DNA of 64,000 nucleotides from Morella rubra. Lineage: Eukaryota; Streptophyta; Magnoliopsida; Fagales; Myricaceae. The position numbers were made by a program, and so were the translations under genes. How positions within the stretch are numbered: position 1 is the stretch's first letter; each line of letters begins with the position of its first letter. Location: positions 21,768,168 to 21,832,167 of the forward strand of contig CM025852.1 of the NCBI GenBank assembly GCA_003952965.2, written 5' to 3'. Shown one piece after another: positions 49,736 through 60,549 of the stretch. Under the pieces are notes generated by a model. The model had not been told where the DNA came from. It did no database searches and saw only the letters and a list, made by a program, of their open reading frames with translations.

Positions 49736-49937
49736 TGAGTTTTTGATGTCGAAAATGTTCAATTGATAAGGAAGTCAAAAGGATCAACTTATAGCTTGTC
49801 AAAATATCAAACACATCTTATTCCTCGTCTTGTCAAATATAAGAAAGAAAGAAAAAATAATAAAAGAAAAGAAGAAGGAAAGAAGAAAACAAAAAAACCT
49901 TTTTTGTCCAAGTTCTACATGTCCCCCATCTGTTCAT

Positions 49938-50033
49938 GCTGAAAAAGCACAGAATGGCTCAAAATCTATAACAAAAAGGATGATCAAAACACCGAGTCGG
50001 CGAGTCCTTTGAGCCATTCTGTGCTTTTTCAGC
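49938..50033 (+). ncRNA. Candidate hairpin RNA with perfect 26-bp stem
   Basis: Arms 49938-49963 and 50008-50033 are exact inverted copies (core AGCACAGAATGGCTCAAA against TTTGAGCCATTCTGTGCT) with a 44-nt loop, total 96 nt. Size and geometry fit a plant miRNA precursor, although perfect pairing also fits a young inverted duplication or a small MITE. It lies about 440 bp upstream of the TATA box of the calmodulin-binding gene. Confidence 0.4.
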
Positions 50034-50072
50034 TTTTGCGTTTACACACGGAAAAACGAAGGTTCTTAAGGC

Positions 50073-50078
50073 CACGTG
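50073..50078. promoter_or_regulatory. G-box (CACGTG)
   Basis: A palindromic CACGTG in GGCCACGTGCTT, about 390 bp upstream of the TATA box at 50471. G-boxes bind bHLH and bZIP factors; relevance here is inferred from position only. Confidence 0.35.
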
Positions 50079-50470
50079 CTTCCTCGGGCCAGTCGAACGA
50101 GTTGGTGGCGGTGATGCAATCATTCCCCATGTGGCATTGTGGATAAAGTCTTGCGACAAAAATCGTTTAGCCTTGTGGGCCCTTTCTTTGCAGGCTCTCT
50201 CTCTCAGTCTCGTGTCTCTCATTCTTTCCCCCGCCTTTGCATCGGCCAATTTTTTTGTTTCTTTGGTGGGGGAGAGACTGTTAAGTTGTTAGTTATGCCT
50301 TTTGTTTGTTTTCGGTTAGGTTCTGTCGCATAAATCCAACAAAGAAGAATGTCATGGTTTTTTCTCTTGGAACCTATTTTTGCCGCCAACAAACGCGCGT
50401 TCTTTCCTCAGACCCAACAGATATAGCTAATGAAAAAAACCGCCAATTCTGTGTTGCTACCTTCCAATCT

Positions 50471-52115
50471 TATAAAAACTCGAGTACCAAGGGTTTTGTA
50501 AAGAGGCCTTTTGGGTCTCTCGTTGTCTGCTTTCTTGTTGACAGGAACTTCAGGACAACAAAGGTATGATCTTTATCCAGTGCCTTAGTAGTACTTTTTT
50601 TTTTTTGGTAATTTAGTAGTACTTGTTTCAGTTGCTGAGAAAACGGGATTTTGTATATGGAAATGAGAAATGGGTTTGCTTTCGTTTTACTTTTAATCTT
50701 ATTTTCGATGAGAAACCAAGGATTCGACGGTGTTATTCTTTAAGGTCATTGGGAGAGGTTAATTGCGTGATATATTTCTCCAGTATTGTTGAAGGGGTGG
50801 CCATTGTGATTGGTTGGTTGTGTTCTCTAACGGGGTTGCTATTTTATCTTTCCGGAGCTGGCATTTGCGGCAGCAGAAATTATGAGCTGTGTTTATGCAA
50901 GTTATTAGATATGAACACGAGACGATTAATTAGTCCAATTGATGATGAATGAAACAAACATATTGATTTTTCTAATTTTCTGGGTTCTATCTTACTCTGA
51001 TATTTTTTTGGTTCTCTTCCCCAGTTTGTCATGGCATGTGACCAGAAAACCTTTGCAAACTGCTTCATTGATTCTAGCAAATTAGAAGATAATATATCCG
51101 TTAGATAGATGAGAAGGATCAGTTATTATTTCTCTCTCCGTCTCCATTACAATCCATTCTTATCCGTGCTGAAAGATTTTTCTTCTTTTTTGTTGTTATG
51201 AAAATATCTGTGTTAGGAAGCAAAGTTTGGATGATGCATACAGCAGAGTAGTTATTCTCATCCTTTTGTCCCGGTATGGATGGTCCTTTTCACAAAACTC
51301 CCCAGGTCGTGCACTAGCTCTTGATTATAGAAATTGCTCCTTGTGGCAGATCAATCATGGAATACGTTGCAATAAATCTAGTTTTGTACTTTTCTCCTTT
51401 ATCATACAGAGTTGTTGTGGATTTAAGAAGTGTCTGATTGTATTGATATCTTCAAATCAAGAGCCTTCACACAGAGCTCTTTTCATAGATGATTTAGGAT
51501 TCATTTTTGAACAGAACTTTGAGGTTTCATTGTAAATAATTAGCATTGCTGTTGTGCAATTGCAGTAATATGAAGTCTTTACATGTATTCAGAAGTACGA
51601 TAAGGGGTAAAGTGTTCCAAGAATAAAACTCTAACGATGCTAATTTAGCCCTCTGTTTGAAGTAATGCCAGCAATTGAATAGGTTCATTTTGAAAGCATA
51701 GTGGCTAGGTCATTATAAGTGGTGTATCGATTGGATCAATACTTTGATCACCATTCCCATGCATTCATGCCATTGAAGCTTTGCTGCATATTTGTGTTCT
51801 GATTTTGGTGTAAGACTTTTGCATTACTTCTCTGTAAGAGTAATACGTCAAAAGCACTAATATTAATGTGTTTTGCTCAGGCTAGGTGCCTTGTGAAGTG
51901 AAGTTTTCAGACGCAGATAATCACTATTTTTCATAAGATTCCTGGTGAGCACCTTGCTTTAATTGTTTATGACAAATAAGAGGCAAAAAATAATTTTAAG
52001 TTCGAAAAACTGTTTACTGCCTTTGTTCTTTCTTTCCTTCCCCCTTCATGTTTCTTCTGCTAAAGAATGTCTCATGTGCTGCAGGGTTGTGATTTTGCCA
52101 CTTGATTAAGCAATA
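50471..52115 (+). promoter_or_regulatory. TATA box and spliced leader of the calmodulin-binding pseudogene
   Basis: TATAAAA at 50471-50477 is followed by a leader exon ending at 50563 (CAACAAAG then GTATGA), a small internal exon 51881-51944 (CTCAG acceptor, CCTG then GTGAGC donor) and the coding exon from 52085 (TGCAG acceptor). These signals are intact, so the locus may still be transcribed. Open frames within 50623-51535 lie in the first leader intron. Confidence 0.5.
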
Positions 52116-52687
52116 ATGGCTGAGGAGAGAATTGAGACTCGAGTGAGCCCTGAAAAAACTAATGATGCACAAGGCCATGCCATGAATTGGGGAGAGGTGC
52201 TACTGGGAAGTCAGATACGGCAAACAGGGGAGTAAAGATTCTTTCCCGGTATCTCAGAGCTTCACCAAGTTCCTGCCATGATATGTGCAAGTATGGAACC
52301 AAACATGCTTTTGAAGCAAAGGCAAGAGGTTCATTTCTAAAGATGGTTTCAGCAAAGGACGGGGAAGTTCAGGTTATTGATAAGGATATTACTTCGGCTG
52401 AGAGGAAGAAGAGACTGGCAATCAGTCCTAAGCATCGTTCAGATTCCAAGATCCAGAAACCCAGTGATCCTCTTGTCACTACAGTAGAAGTTTCATCATC
52501 AACAGAAGAAGAAACTGCTGCTTTAGAAAAGGTTTTATCACCCGCCAAGGAAATAGATATCTCTGTGGACAATGGCTGTGATCAAAATCTGAAGCCTAGG
52601 CAATCAAAGACGTTTTCTCTCCCAGCAGAGAGAAGTAATATTCAAAGAAGCAATGAAATCAGATCAGGCAGGGAATCACCACGATGT

Positions 52688-53335
52688 TGTTGGGTTTATT
52701 CCTTCTATGTGGAGGAAAGCCCAATGGGGGTCTTTAATAAGGCCCAAAGCCCATTAGGGTTTTAACTTATAACCCTAAGAAGAATTCTTTATGTTGTACG
52801 GATTAAAAGAAGAGAAAGAAAAGAAAGAGACAGTTTTTCTCTTTCACGTCCAGGTTTCATCAAAGGCTAGATCCCGCTTTGTCTGTGGTCCGATCGAGCT
52901 GAAATTTGGAGAAAACGTTCACGACACAAGGGGCTATTATCTGAACGGTGAAGATCAAATTTTGAGCTCGGTAACAGTTGTTAGTATACGTGAACAGTAA
53001 CCGCGGATTGTTAGTATTTTCTCTACGTTATTTTTCCGTAGTATTTGTCAAGATTGATATCATCTTGAAGATCTGAGTTTTAGCCTTTAGTTGTGACTAG
53101 AGAAGACTTTGTGTACCCATTATTTGGTTTATAGTGGAGATTTGACTGGACTAGGTCCCGTGGTTTTTTCTTCCTCACACCGGGAAAGTTTTCCACGTAA
53201 AAATTGCTTGTGTTGTTCTTGCTTGGTGTGATTGATTATTCTTCAGTACGTATAATTGTTGAGATTATGCTCTATTTGCTTTCATCTAGAGAGAAGATTT
53301 ATTCCGCTGTTTGTTTGTCGATATTTCTCTCAACA
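52688..53335 (+). repeat. 5' LTR of the copia element
   Basis: 648 bp; contains the U3-R-U5 region with TTATAGTGG-like and CTTGGTGTG segments, ending TTTCTCTCAACA. Equal in length to the 3' LTR with no indels seen. Confidence 0.95.
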
Positions 53336-53338
53336 AAG

Positions 53339-53356
53339 TGGTATCAAAGTTAGGTT
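53339..53356 (+). other. Primer-binding site of the copia element
   Basis: TGGTATCAAAGTTAGGTT starts three bases after the LTR. It resembles the complement of the 3' end of initiator methionine tRNA (TGGTATCAGAGC) with one or two changes. Confidence 0.75.
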
Positions 53357-53385
53357 GCCAAGTTGTTTGGTTGACAATTTAAGTT

Positions 53386-56300
53386 ATGGAAGCAAATGTG
53401 AGTAAAATGGTTAACCTAAATGGTTCAAATTATCACATATGGAAGGGAAAAATGGAAGATCTTCTTTATGTAAAATATTATTATCTACCGGTGTTTGCTA
53501 CTGAAAAACCGGCTAACAAGTCCGATGCAGAATGGATTTTGTTACATCGATAGGTGTGTGGGTATATCAGGCAGTGGGTAGATGACAATGTTTTGAACCA
53601 TATTAGTGGGGAGACACATGCACGTACTTTGTAGAGTAAGCTTGAATAGTTATATGCTAGAAAAACTGGAAATAACAAGATGTTTCTAATTAAGCAGATG
53701 ATGGCTTTGAGATACCAGGATGAGACTCCCTTATCTGATCACTTGAATACATTCCAAGGAATTATTAATCAGTTAGCTGGAATGGGTATTAAGTTTGATG
53801 ATGAGATATAGGGGTTATGGTTGCTTGGTTCATTATCGGACTCGTGGGAGACACTCAGAACTTCTTTGTCCAACTCTGCTCCAGATGGTGTAATTACAAT
53901 GGATATGACCAAGAGTTGTTTGTTAAACGAAGAGATGAGAAGAAAATCACAGGGATCCTCTTCACAGTCAGAAGTCTTGGTTACAGAAAAGAGGGGGAGA
54001 AGCAAGAGCAGAGGTCCGAAGAATAAAGATAAAGGCAGAAGCAAGTCCAACAGGTTCTCTAATGTCGAGTGCTATCATTGCGGGAAAAAGGGACACATCA
54101 GGAAATATTGCAGGCAATTAAAAAAGGAGTACAAGAATGAGAAAGGAAATGAGATGACGAACGAGACTGACAAAGATGGTGATGATAGAGTTGTTACCAC
54201 CACTCCTGCAGACTTCCTCATTATTTATGAAGATGAGATGATAAATTTTGCATGCCATGAGACCAGTTGGGTGATTGATAGTGGTGCCTCTATTCATGCT
54301 ACATTTAAAAAAGATTTCTTTACATCCTATAGATCTGGTGATTATGGAACTGTAAAGATGGGCAATGATGGCTTGGTTAAAGTCATTGGCATTGGAGATG
54401 TGTATCTGGAGACGAATAATGGCACGAGATTGATTCTCAGAAATGTGAAATATATTCCTGACATTCGTTTGAACTTGATTTCTGCAAGTCAACTTGATGA
54501 TGATGGGTATTGTAGCACTTTTAATGATGGTCAGTGGAAGCTTACTAAGGGTGCTATGGTTGTGGCTCGAGGTAAGAAGCTCTCTGCATTGTACATTATG
54601 CAGGCAAAGATCTTCAACGACCTTGTTAATGCGATGGAAGTAGGTGGTACAGTAGAACTATGGCACAAGAGGCTTGCTCACATGAGTGAGAAAGGATTAG
54701 CCGTACTGGGAAAGAAAAGTCTACTATCAGGGTTGAAAAGTACACATCTGAAAAGGTGCATTCATTGTTTGTCAGGGAAGCAGAACAGAGTTTCCTTCAG
54801 GAATTCCTCTCATTTGAGAAAGATAAAGATACTGGATTTGGTGCATTCAGATGTATGTGGGCCTATGAAGACGAAAACACTTAGTGACTCGAGCTATTTT
54901 GCAACCTTTATAGATGATCATTCAAGAAAATTATGGGTATATTTCTTGAAGACAAAAGATCAAGTGTTAGCTGTGTTCAAACAATTTCAAGCCCTAGTTG
55001 AGAGATAGACTGGAAAAAACTGAAGTGCATCCGTACAGATAACGGGGGAGAGTATTCTGGTCCTTTTGATGAGTATTGCAGACAACAGGGAATTCGGCAT
55101 CAAAAGACTACTCAGAAAACTCCTCAGTTGAATGGCATAGCTGAAAGGATAAACAGAACTTTGGTTGAAAGAGTGAGATGTTTGCTTTCACAAGCAAATT
55201 TGTCAAGATCCTTTTGGGGTGAGGCGTTAAGCACAGTTGTTCATGTGTTGAATCTTACACCTTGTGTTCCTCTACAGTTCGATGTACCAGACCGAGTTTG
55301 GACAGGTAAAGATGTTTCCTACGATCATTTACGTGTATTTGGGTGTCTAGCATTTGTGCATATTCCCAAAGATAAAAGGTCCAAACTTAATGTGAAGACA
55401 CGACAATGCATATTCCTTGGGTACGGTCAAGATGAGTTTGGATACAGATATTATGATCTAGTTGAGAAGAAAGTTTTGAGAAGCAGAGATGCCGTGTTCG
55501 TAGAAGAACAGACAATTCAAGATATTCAGAAAGCAAAGAAATCTATATCTCAGAATGATGATATTTTGATTGACATGGATATAGTTCCATTGAAGAATTT
55601 GCCAACTCAGGTTGATAATGATATTCAGCATAACCACCATGGTACAAGTAAGGTGGGTGTTCCCTTATAAGTTCAAGCAGATGTTCAGACTGATGAGCAG
55701 TTAACAGTGCCAGAGATTCCACTAGAGGTTCCATCCAGGAGGTCTACTAGAGACCGACATCCTTCCACTAGATATTTTGCAGAACAATATGTGTTATTGA
55801 CTGACGGGGGAGAGCCCGAGTGTTTTGCAGAAGTTATGGAAGATGAACATAAGACAGACTGGGTTGAGGCCATGCAAGAAGAGATGCAGTCACTATACAA
55901 TAACCACACCTTTGAGTTGGTGAAACTACCTAAAGGTGAAAGAGTTTTGAAGAACAAGTGGATTTACAAGGTGAAGCAAAGTGAGTTCACTTCATGGCCA
56001 CGGTACAAGGCTAGATTGGTTGTCAAAGGTTTCGATCAGAGAAGAGGTATTGACTTTGATGAGATCTTCTCTCCAGTTGTAAAGATGTCATCAATTCGTA
56101 CTATTCTTGGCCTAACAGCTACTCTTAACTTAGAAGTTGAGCAGATGGATGTGAAAACTGCCTTCTTTCATGGTGATTTGGAAGAAGAGATTTATATGGA
56201 GCAACCAGAGGGTTTCAGAGTAAAAGGTAAAGAGGATTACGTGTGCAAGCTGAAAAAAAGTCTATATGGACTAAAGCAAGCACCGAGACAGTGGTATAAG

Positions 56301-57377
56301 AAGTTTGAGTTTGTTATGGTAGAGCAAGGCTACAAGAAGACAACTTCTGATCACTGTGTATTTGTTCAAAAATTCGCTGATGATGATTTTATCATTTTAC
56401 TGCTTTATGTGGATGACATGTTGATTGTTGGCAGGAATGCTTTAAGGATTGACAAACTGAAGAAGCAGTTGGATATGTCCTTTTCCATGAAAGACTTGGG
56501 ACCAGCGAAGAAAATTCTTGGCATAAGAATCAGTCGTGACAGGAATGCTAAGAAGTTGTATTTGTCACAAGAGGAGTACATTGAGAAAGTGCTTCAGAGG
56601 TTTAATATGGACAATGCTAAAATGATTAGTTCTCCTATTGCTACCCACTTCAGATTGAGCACCGAGCAATGTCCTTCTACAGATGAAGAAAAGGAAGACA
56701 TGGCAAGAGTTCCTTACGCCTCAGCAGTAGGAAGTTTGATGTATGCAATGGTTTGCACAAGACCAGATATAGCCCATGCAGTGGGTGTAGTTAGCCGATT
56801 CATGTTAAATCCAGAAATGGAGCATTGGAATGTAGTTAAGTGGATCATGAGGTATCTTCGAGGCACTTCCAGTGTGAGACTTGGTTTTGGAATTGGACAA
56901 CCATTACTAGTTGGCTACACAGATGCAAACATGGCAGGAGATGTGGATACTCAAAAGTCTACTTCGGGTTATCTAATTACTTTTGCAGGTGGGGCTGTTG
57001 CTCGGCAATCAAGACTTCAAAAGTGTATTGCCCTTTCTACGATAGAGGCAGAACTAATTGCAGCAACAGAAGTTGCTAAAGAGTTGCTATGGACAAAGAA
57101 GTTCATGAGAGAACTTGGTTTCAAGCAAGAAATGTATGTGTTGTTTTGTGATAGTCAGAGTGCTATTCATCTTGCTAAGAATTTCAGTTTCCATGCAAGA
57201 TCGAAGCATATTGATATTCGATACCATTGGATCAGAGATGTGTTGAATGATAAATTACTGAAACTTGAGAAAGTTCACACTGATGATAATAGTTCTGATA
57301 TGTTGACAAAAGCACTACCAAGGCAGAAGATTGAAGATTGTTGTTTGATTGTCGGGATGGCGATTTCCTCCATATAA
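53386..57377 (+). pseudogene. Copia gag-pol, inactivated
   Basis: The frame opens at 53386 (MEANVSKMVNLNGSNYHIWK). Gag has four in-frame TAGs (53551, 53632, 53647, 53809). A CCHC zinc knuckle lies at about 54070-54111 (CYHCGKKGHIRKYC), the protease DSGA at 54277-54288, and GAG-pre-integrase LWHKRLAHM near 54660. In the integrase the frame ends with a stop after QALVER (near 55006) and resumes shifted by one frame at TDNGGEY; a TAA follows at 55668. Reverse transcriptase and RNase H occupy the 556-codon open frame 55707-57377, with YVDDM at 56406-56420 and DSQSAIHLAKN near the end. The element cannot make a full polyprotein; RT-RNase H is intact as a frame. Confidence 0.93.
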
Positions 57378-57380
57378 TTG

Positions 57381-57391
57381 AAAAGGGGAGA
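57381..57391 (+). other. Polypurine tract of the copia element
   Basis: AAAAGGGGAGA directly upstream of the 3' LTR, the expected plus-strand primer site. Confidence 0.8.
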
Positions 57392-57393
57392 TT

Positions 57394-58041
57394 TGTTGGG
57401 TTTATTCCTTCTATGTGGAGGAAAGCCCAATGGGGGTCTTTAATAAGGCCCAAAGCCCATTAGGGTTTTAACTTATAACCCTAAGGAGAATTCTTTATGT
57501 TGTACGGATTAAAAGAAGAGAAAGAGAAGAAAGAGGCAGTTTTTCTCTTTCACGCCCAGGTTTCATCAAAGGTTAGATCCCGCTTCGTCTGTGGTCCGAT
57601 CGAGCTGAAATTTGGAGGAGACGTTCACGACACAAGGGGCTATCATCTGAACAGTGAAGATCAGATTTTGAGCTCAGTAACAGTTGTTAGTATACGTGAA
57701 CAGTAACCGCGGATTGTTAGTATTTTCTCTACGTTGTTTTTCCGTAGTATTTGCCAAGATTGATATCATCTTGAAGATCTGAGTTTTAGCCTCTAGTTGT
57801 GACTAGAGAAGATTTTGTGTACCCATTATTTGGTTTATAGTGGGGATTTGACTAGACTAGGTCCCCTGATTTTTTCTTCCTCACACCGGGAAAGTTTTCC
57901 ACGTAAAAATTGCTTGTGTTGTTCTTGCTTGGTGTGATTGATTATTCTTCAGTACGTATAATTGTTGAGATTACACTCTATTTGCTTTCATCTAGAGAGA
58001 AGATTTATTCCGCTGTTTGTTTGACGATATTTCTCTCAACA
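57394..58041 (+). repeat. 3' LTR of the copia element
   Basis: 648 bp, TGTTGGG to CAACA, followed by the GATGT target duplication. Differs from the 5' LTR by about 23 substitutions counted by eye. Confidence 0.95.
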
Positions 58042-59472
58042 GATGTATGGACAGCTCTAGAAAAAGCAAAAACCCCATAATCACAAGAAACGAGTGGAGC
58101 ACCTTCAAAATGGTTGAGAAAAAGGAAAGGGTTCTACCTGCTGTTTACTCGTTTCCCAAACATTCTGTCAAGTGAGTTTCAAGCGTGAACACTAACAATG
58201 GTAAATATGCAATAAAAGTCAAAGGCAAGCAACTCAGCATTGAGGATGTTCCCGAGAAGACTCTATACATCATTGAAGAAAGCACTGTGAAGAGAACTGT
58301 AAAACCCTCTCAAAATCATGTTCATATCACTAACTTGCCTCCATCCCCTAAAGACAAAATCCTGAAGCATGCTCCAAAAGGTATCCGTAGCTCTCGGTTG
58401 CCACCATCTTCTGAGAAGAATAATTTGAGAAGCAATGGCACTGGGGTAAATGTCAACAATTCACCTCCATCCTCTTCTGTGTCCTTTGGGAGCCAAAGTT
58501 TGATGAATAAACGATTTGGAACTCACAGTGCTAGATCTTCCTTATCTTTTTTGTCATTATCATCAACGTCCTTGTTTCCACCTGAGCCTTCCAACAACAA
58601 AGAACATGGAACCAATATTCGTGGGAGTGAGGACCAAGTAGCAAATGCAAAGGTAAAATACAAGAGTGGGCCCAAGAGGGGTGGAAGAGTTAGCTCAGGA
58701 AATAAAGTCTTCCCAGCTCAAAAGGTGAAATTCTTTAGAGGAAAGATGGTTGAACTTCGGTCAGAAAACAGCACTCCTAGGAGACTCAAATTTAGGGGAG
58801 TAAGATTGCTTGGCGAGACCCAGAATACTAAAGACGATATGAGAAAGAGTAGCATTTGGAGGAAACAAATTAAAGGTCAGGTAAGAGACACTACACTCAA
58901 ATCTGGGGAAGATTTTCAGAGGCGGTGCAGTTTGGGAGGTACAACCAGAAGAAGCTCTGGGAGTAAGCAAATTGATGAGATTGAGAATGGTACTGAAACC
59001 AAATCCCAGAAAGCTGTTCTCAGACATCAATTTGTGGAAGGAAAGAAAGATACCGAGAGTCTGTATAATAATGTGATTGAAGAGACTGCAAGTAAGCTCG
59101 TTGTGACCAGGAAGAGTAAGGTTAAGGCTTTGGTTGGTGTTTTTGGAACTGTTATATCTCTTCAGGATAACAGATCCTCAGGAAGAACTATCAAATGTTG
59201 AGTTATATACGGTATGCTATCCATACGATACATGTGCATTTTTCTATATATAGCAATAGGGGAAAAACATAACAGAGAAAGGACTATTCTGAAGATTGCA
59301 TGGGGGTGAAGCACTAGATTTTGTGTGAAGCTACAAAGGCATAGATGAAGAGATTTAATAAGTTGAGAAAGGCATTTAAAAATAAAAAATAAAAAAAGCT
59401 TCCTTTTATCGCGTGCTGCTAGCCTGCTACGTACTGGCTTGCTGAAGAGTGATCTACTCATTTCTCTTTAAT

Positions 59473-60352
59473 TAGTGGCGGAACCAGGATTGAAATTTAT
59501 GGGTGTCGAACTTTAAAGGTGAAATGACAAGAAAAAAAGTTTCTTTCGTAATGTAAAAAATTGTCTTAGAGTTACAATGTTGAAAATTAAGGACTAAAAG
59601 TATTTAAAATATTAGAATATATGTACCGTACTATATACTACAACTGAAAAGATGACAATTGTATCCTACGATTTTACATCATACTCTAGTGGAAAACCAT
59701 ATACCAGTTGTTCTTTAACAACACCAATTTTTTCAACTTTCCTTCTCTTCTCGAGTCCATCAATGTAGACAAGCTTCATTTTTTACTTGCGTATTTTGCT
59801 TAGCAGCATTGATCAAGAAGAAATTGATTTCCCCAAGTCCCTCAGTAACAAATATCTTGATAGTTCATGGGGGAATTTCAGAAATTAAAACATCAATTGA
59901 GAGGTGCACTGTGCACAATTATGTCAAACCAGTTGATCACCTAAGCTATGTCCAAAGATGAGCTATCACATGCAATATGATAAAAAAAAAAATACCAACT
60001 CACCAAGAAAACTTCAAAAATTCACAGCAAAACAATATATTAGCAGAAAAATTGAAATTACAGACCCATCAACCAATAACCCAATAAAAATTACAAAAAA
60101 ATCCATTTTACATAAAGCTCAAATAAAAAAACTCTAGTTGAATTCCCTATTGACATCCCCGCCCAAAAAAAAACTCTAGTTAAAAAAATTCTATTGACAT
60201 CCTTGCCCAATAGAAAACTTTAGTTAGCCTAATCTGATGGGTATTGGGCCTAGGCCAAGTACTGATAAAAAAAAAATACATTTAAAAGTGTGTTTTAGGC
60301 CGACGAATGGGTATCGACCGCCCTGGGTCGATACCCTCTCCTTCCGCCACTG
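59473..60352. mobile_element. Non-autonomous hAT element, 880 bp
   Basis: Ends TAGTGGCGGAA and TTCCGCCACTG form an 11-bp near-perfect inverted repeat of the CAGTGGCGGA hAT class. TCTTTAAT flanks both sides (59465-59472 and 60353-60360), an exact 8-bp duplication. The interior is AT-rich without transposase. It sits 270 bp after the stop of the calmodulin-binding pseudogene. Confidence 0.85.
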
Positions 60353-60549
60353 TCTTTAATACTCTTCTCCTCCTGTTATCTGAGTTTTATTTTACCTTGG
60401 CTATATATTATTGGCATTGCAGATTTGCTGTGTTATGTTTGCAAAATAGTTCCCCGAGCAATCTGTTCTATTCCTTCTAACCCTTTATGCGTGGAATGAG
60501 ATTCGTTATATCCCGGCAAAGTTTGTTCTACCCACTTATCCCTGCATCT

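Larger units (their letters stand above)
52688..58041 (+). mobile_element. Ty1/copia retrotransposon, 5354 bp, full-length but defective
   Basis: Both LTRs are 648 bp and start TGTTGGG and end CAACA. The 5-bp target duplication GATGT (52683-52687 and 58042-58046) is exact. The primer-binding site begins at 53339 (TGGTATCAAAG, like that for initiator Met-tRNA) and a purine tract AAAAGGGGAGA precedes the 3' LTR. Domain order gag, protease, integrase, RT, RNase H is the copia order. It lies in the same orientation as the host gene and disrupts its coding exon. By eye I count about 23 LTR differences (3.5 percent), nearly all transitions. Confidence 0.95.
52116..59201 (+). pseudogene. Calmodulin-binding domain protein gene, split by a retrotransposon
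   Basis: Host pieces are 52116-52687 and 58042-59201. The N-terminal part reads MAEERIETRVSPEK in one frame, then shifts by one frame somewhere in 52166-52235 to a long frame with RYLRASPSSCHDMCKYG, the conserved N-terminal motif of plant calmodulin-binding proteins. The C-terminal part ends with LRHQFVEGKKDTESLYNN, IEETASKL and KALVGVFGTVISLQD, the plant CaM-binding domain (PF07839). PRRLKFRG in the middle is also typical. Defects: the frameshift, the 5354-bp copia insertion after 52687, and a TGA at 58173-58175 (CGA to TGA would explain it) in the reading frame that continues from 58047. Undisrupted length would be about 575 residues. Such proteins are thought to bind calmodulin in stress or development responses. 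The long intact frame downstream (58185-59201) suggests recent death. Confidence 0.85.
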
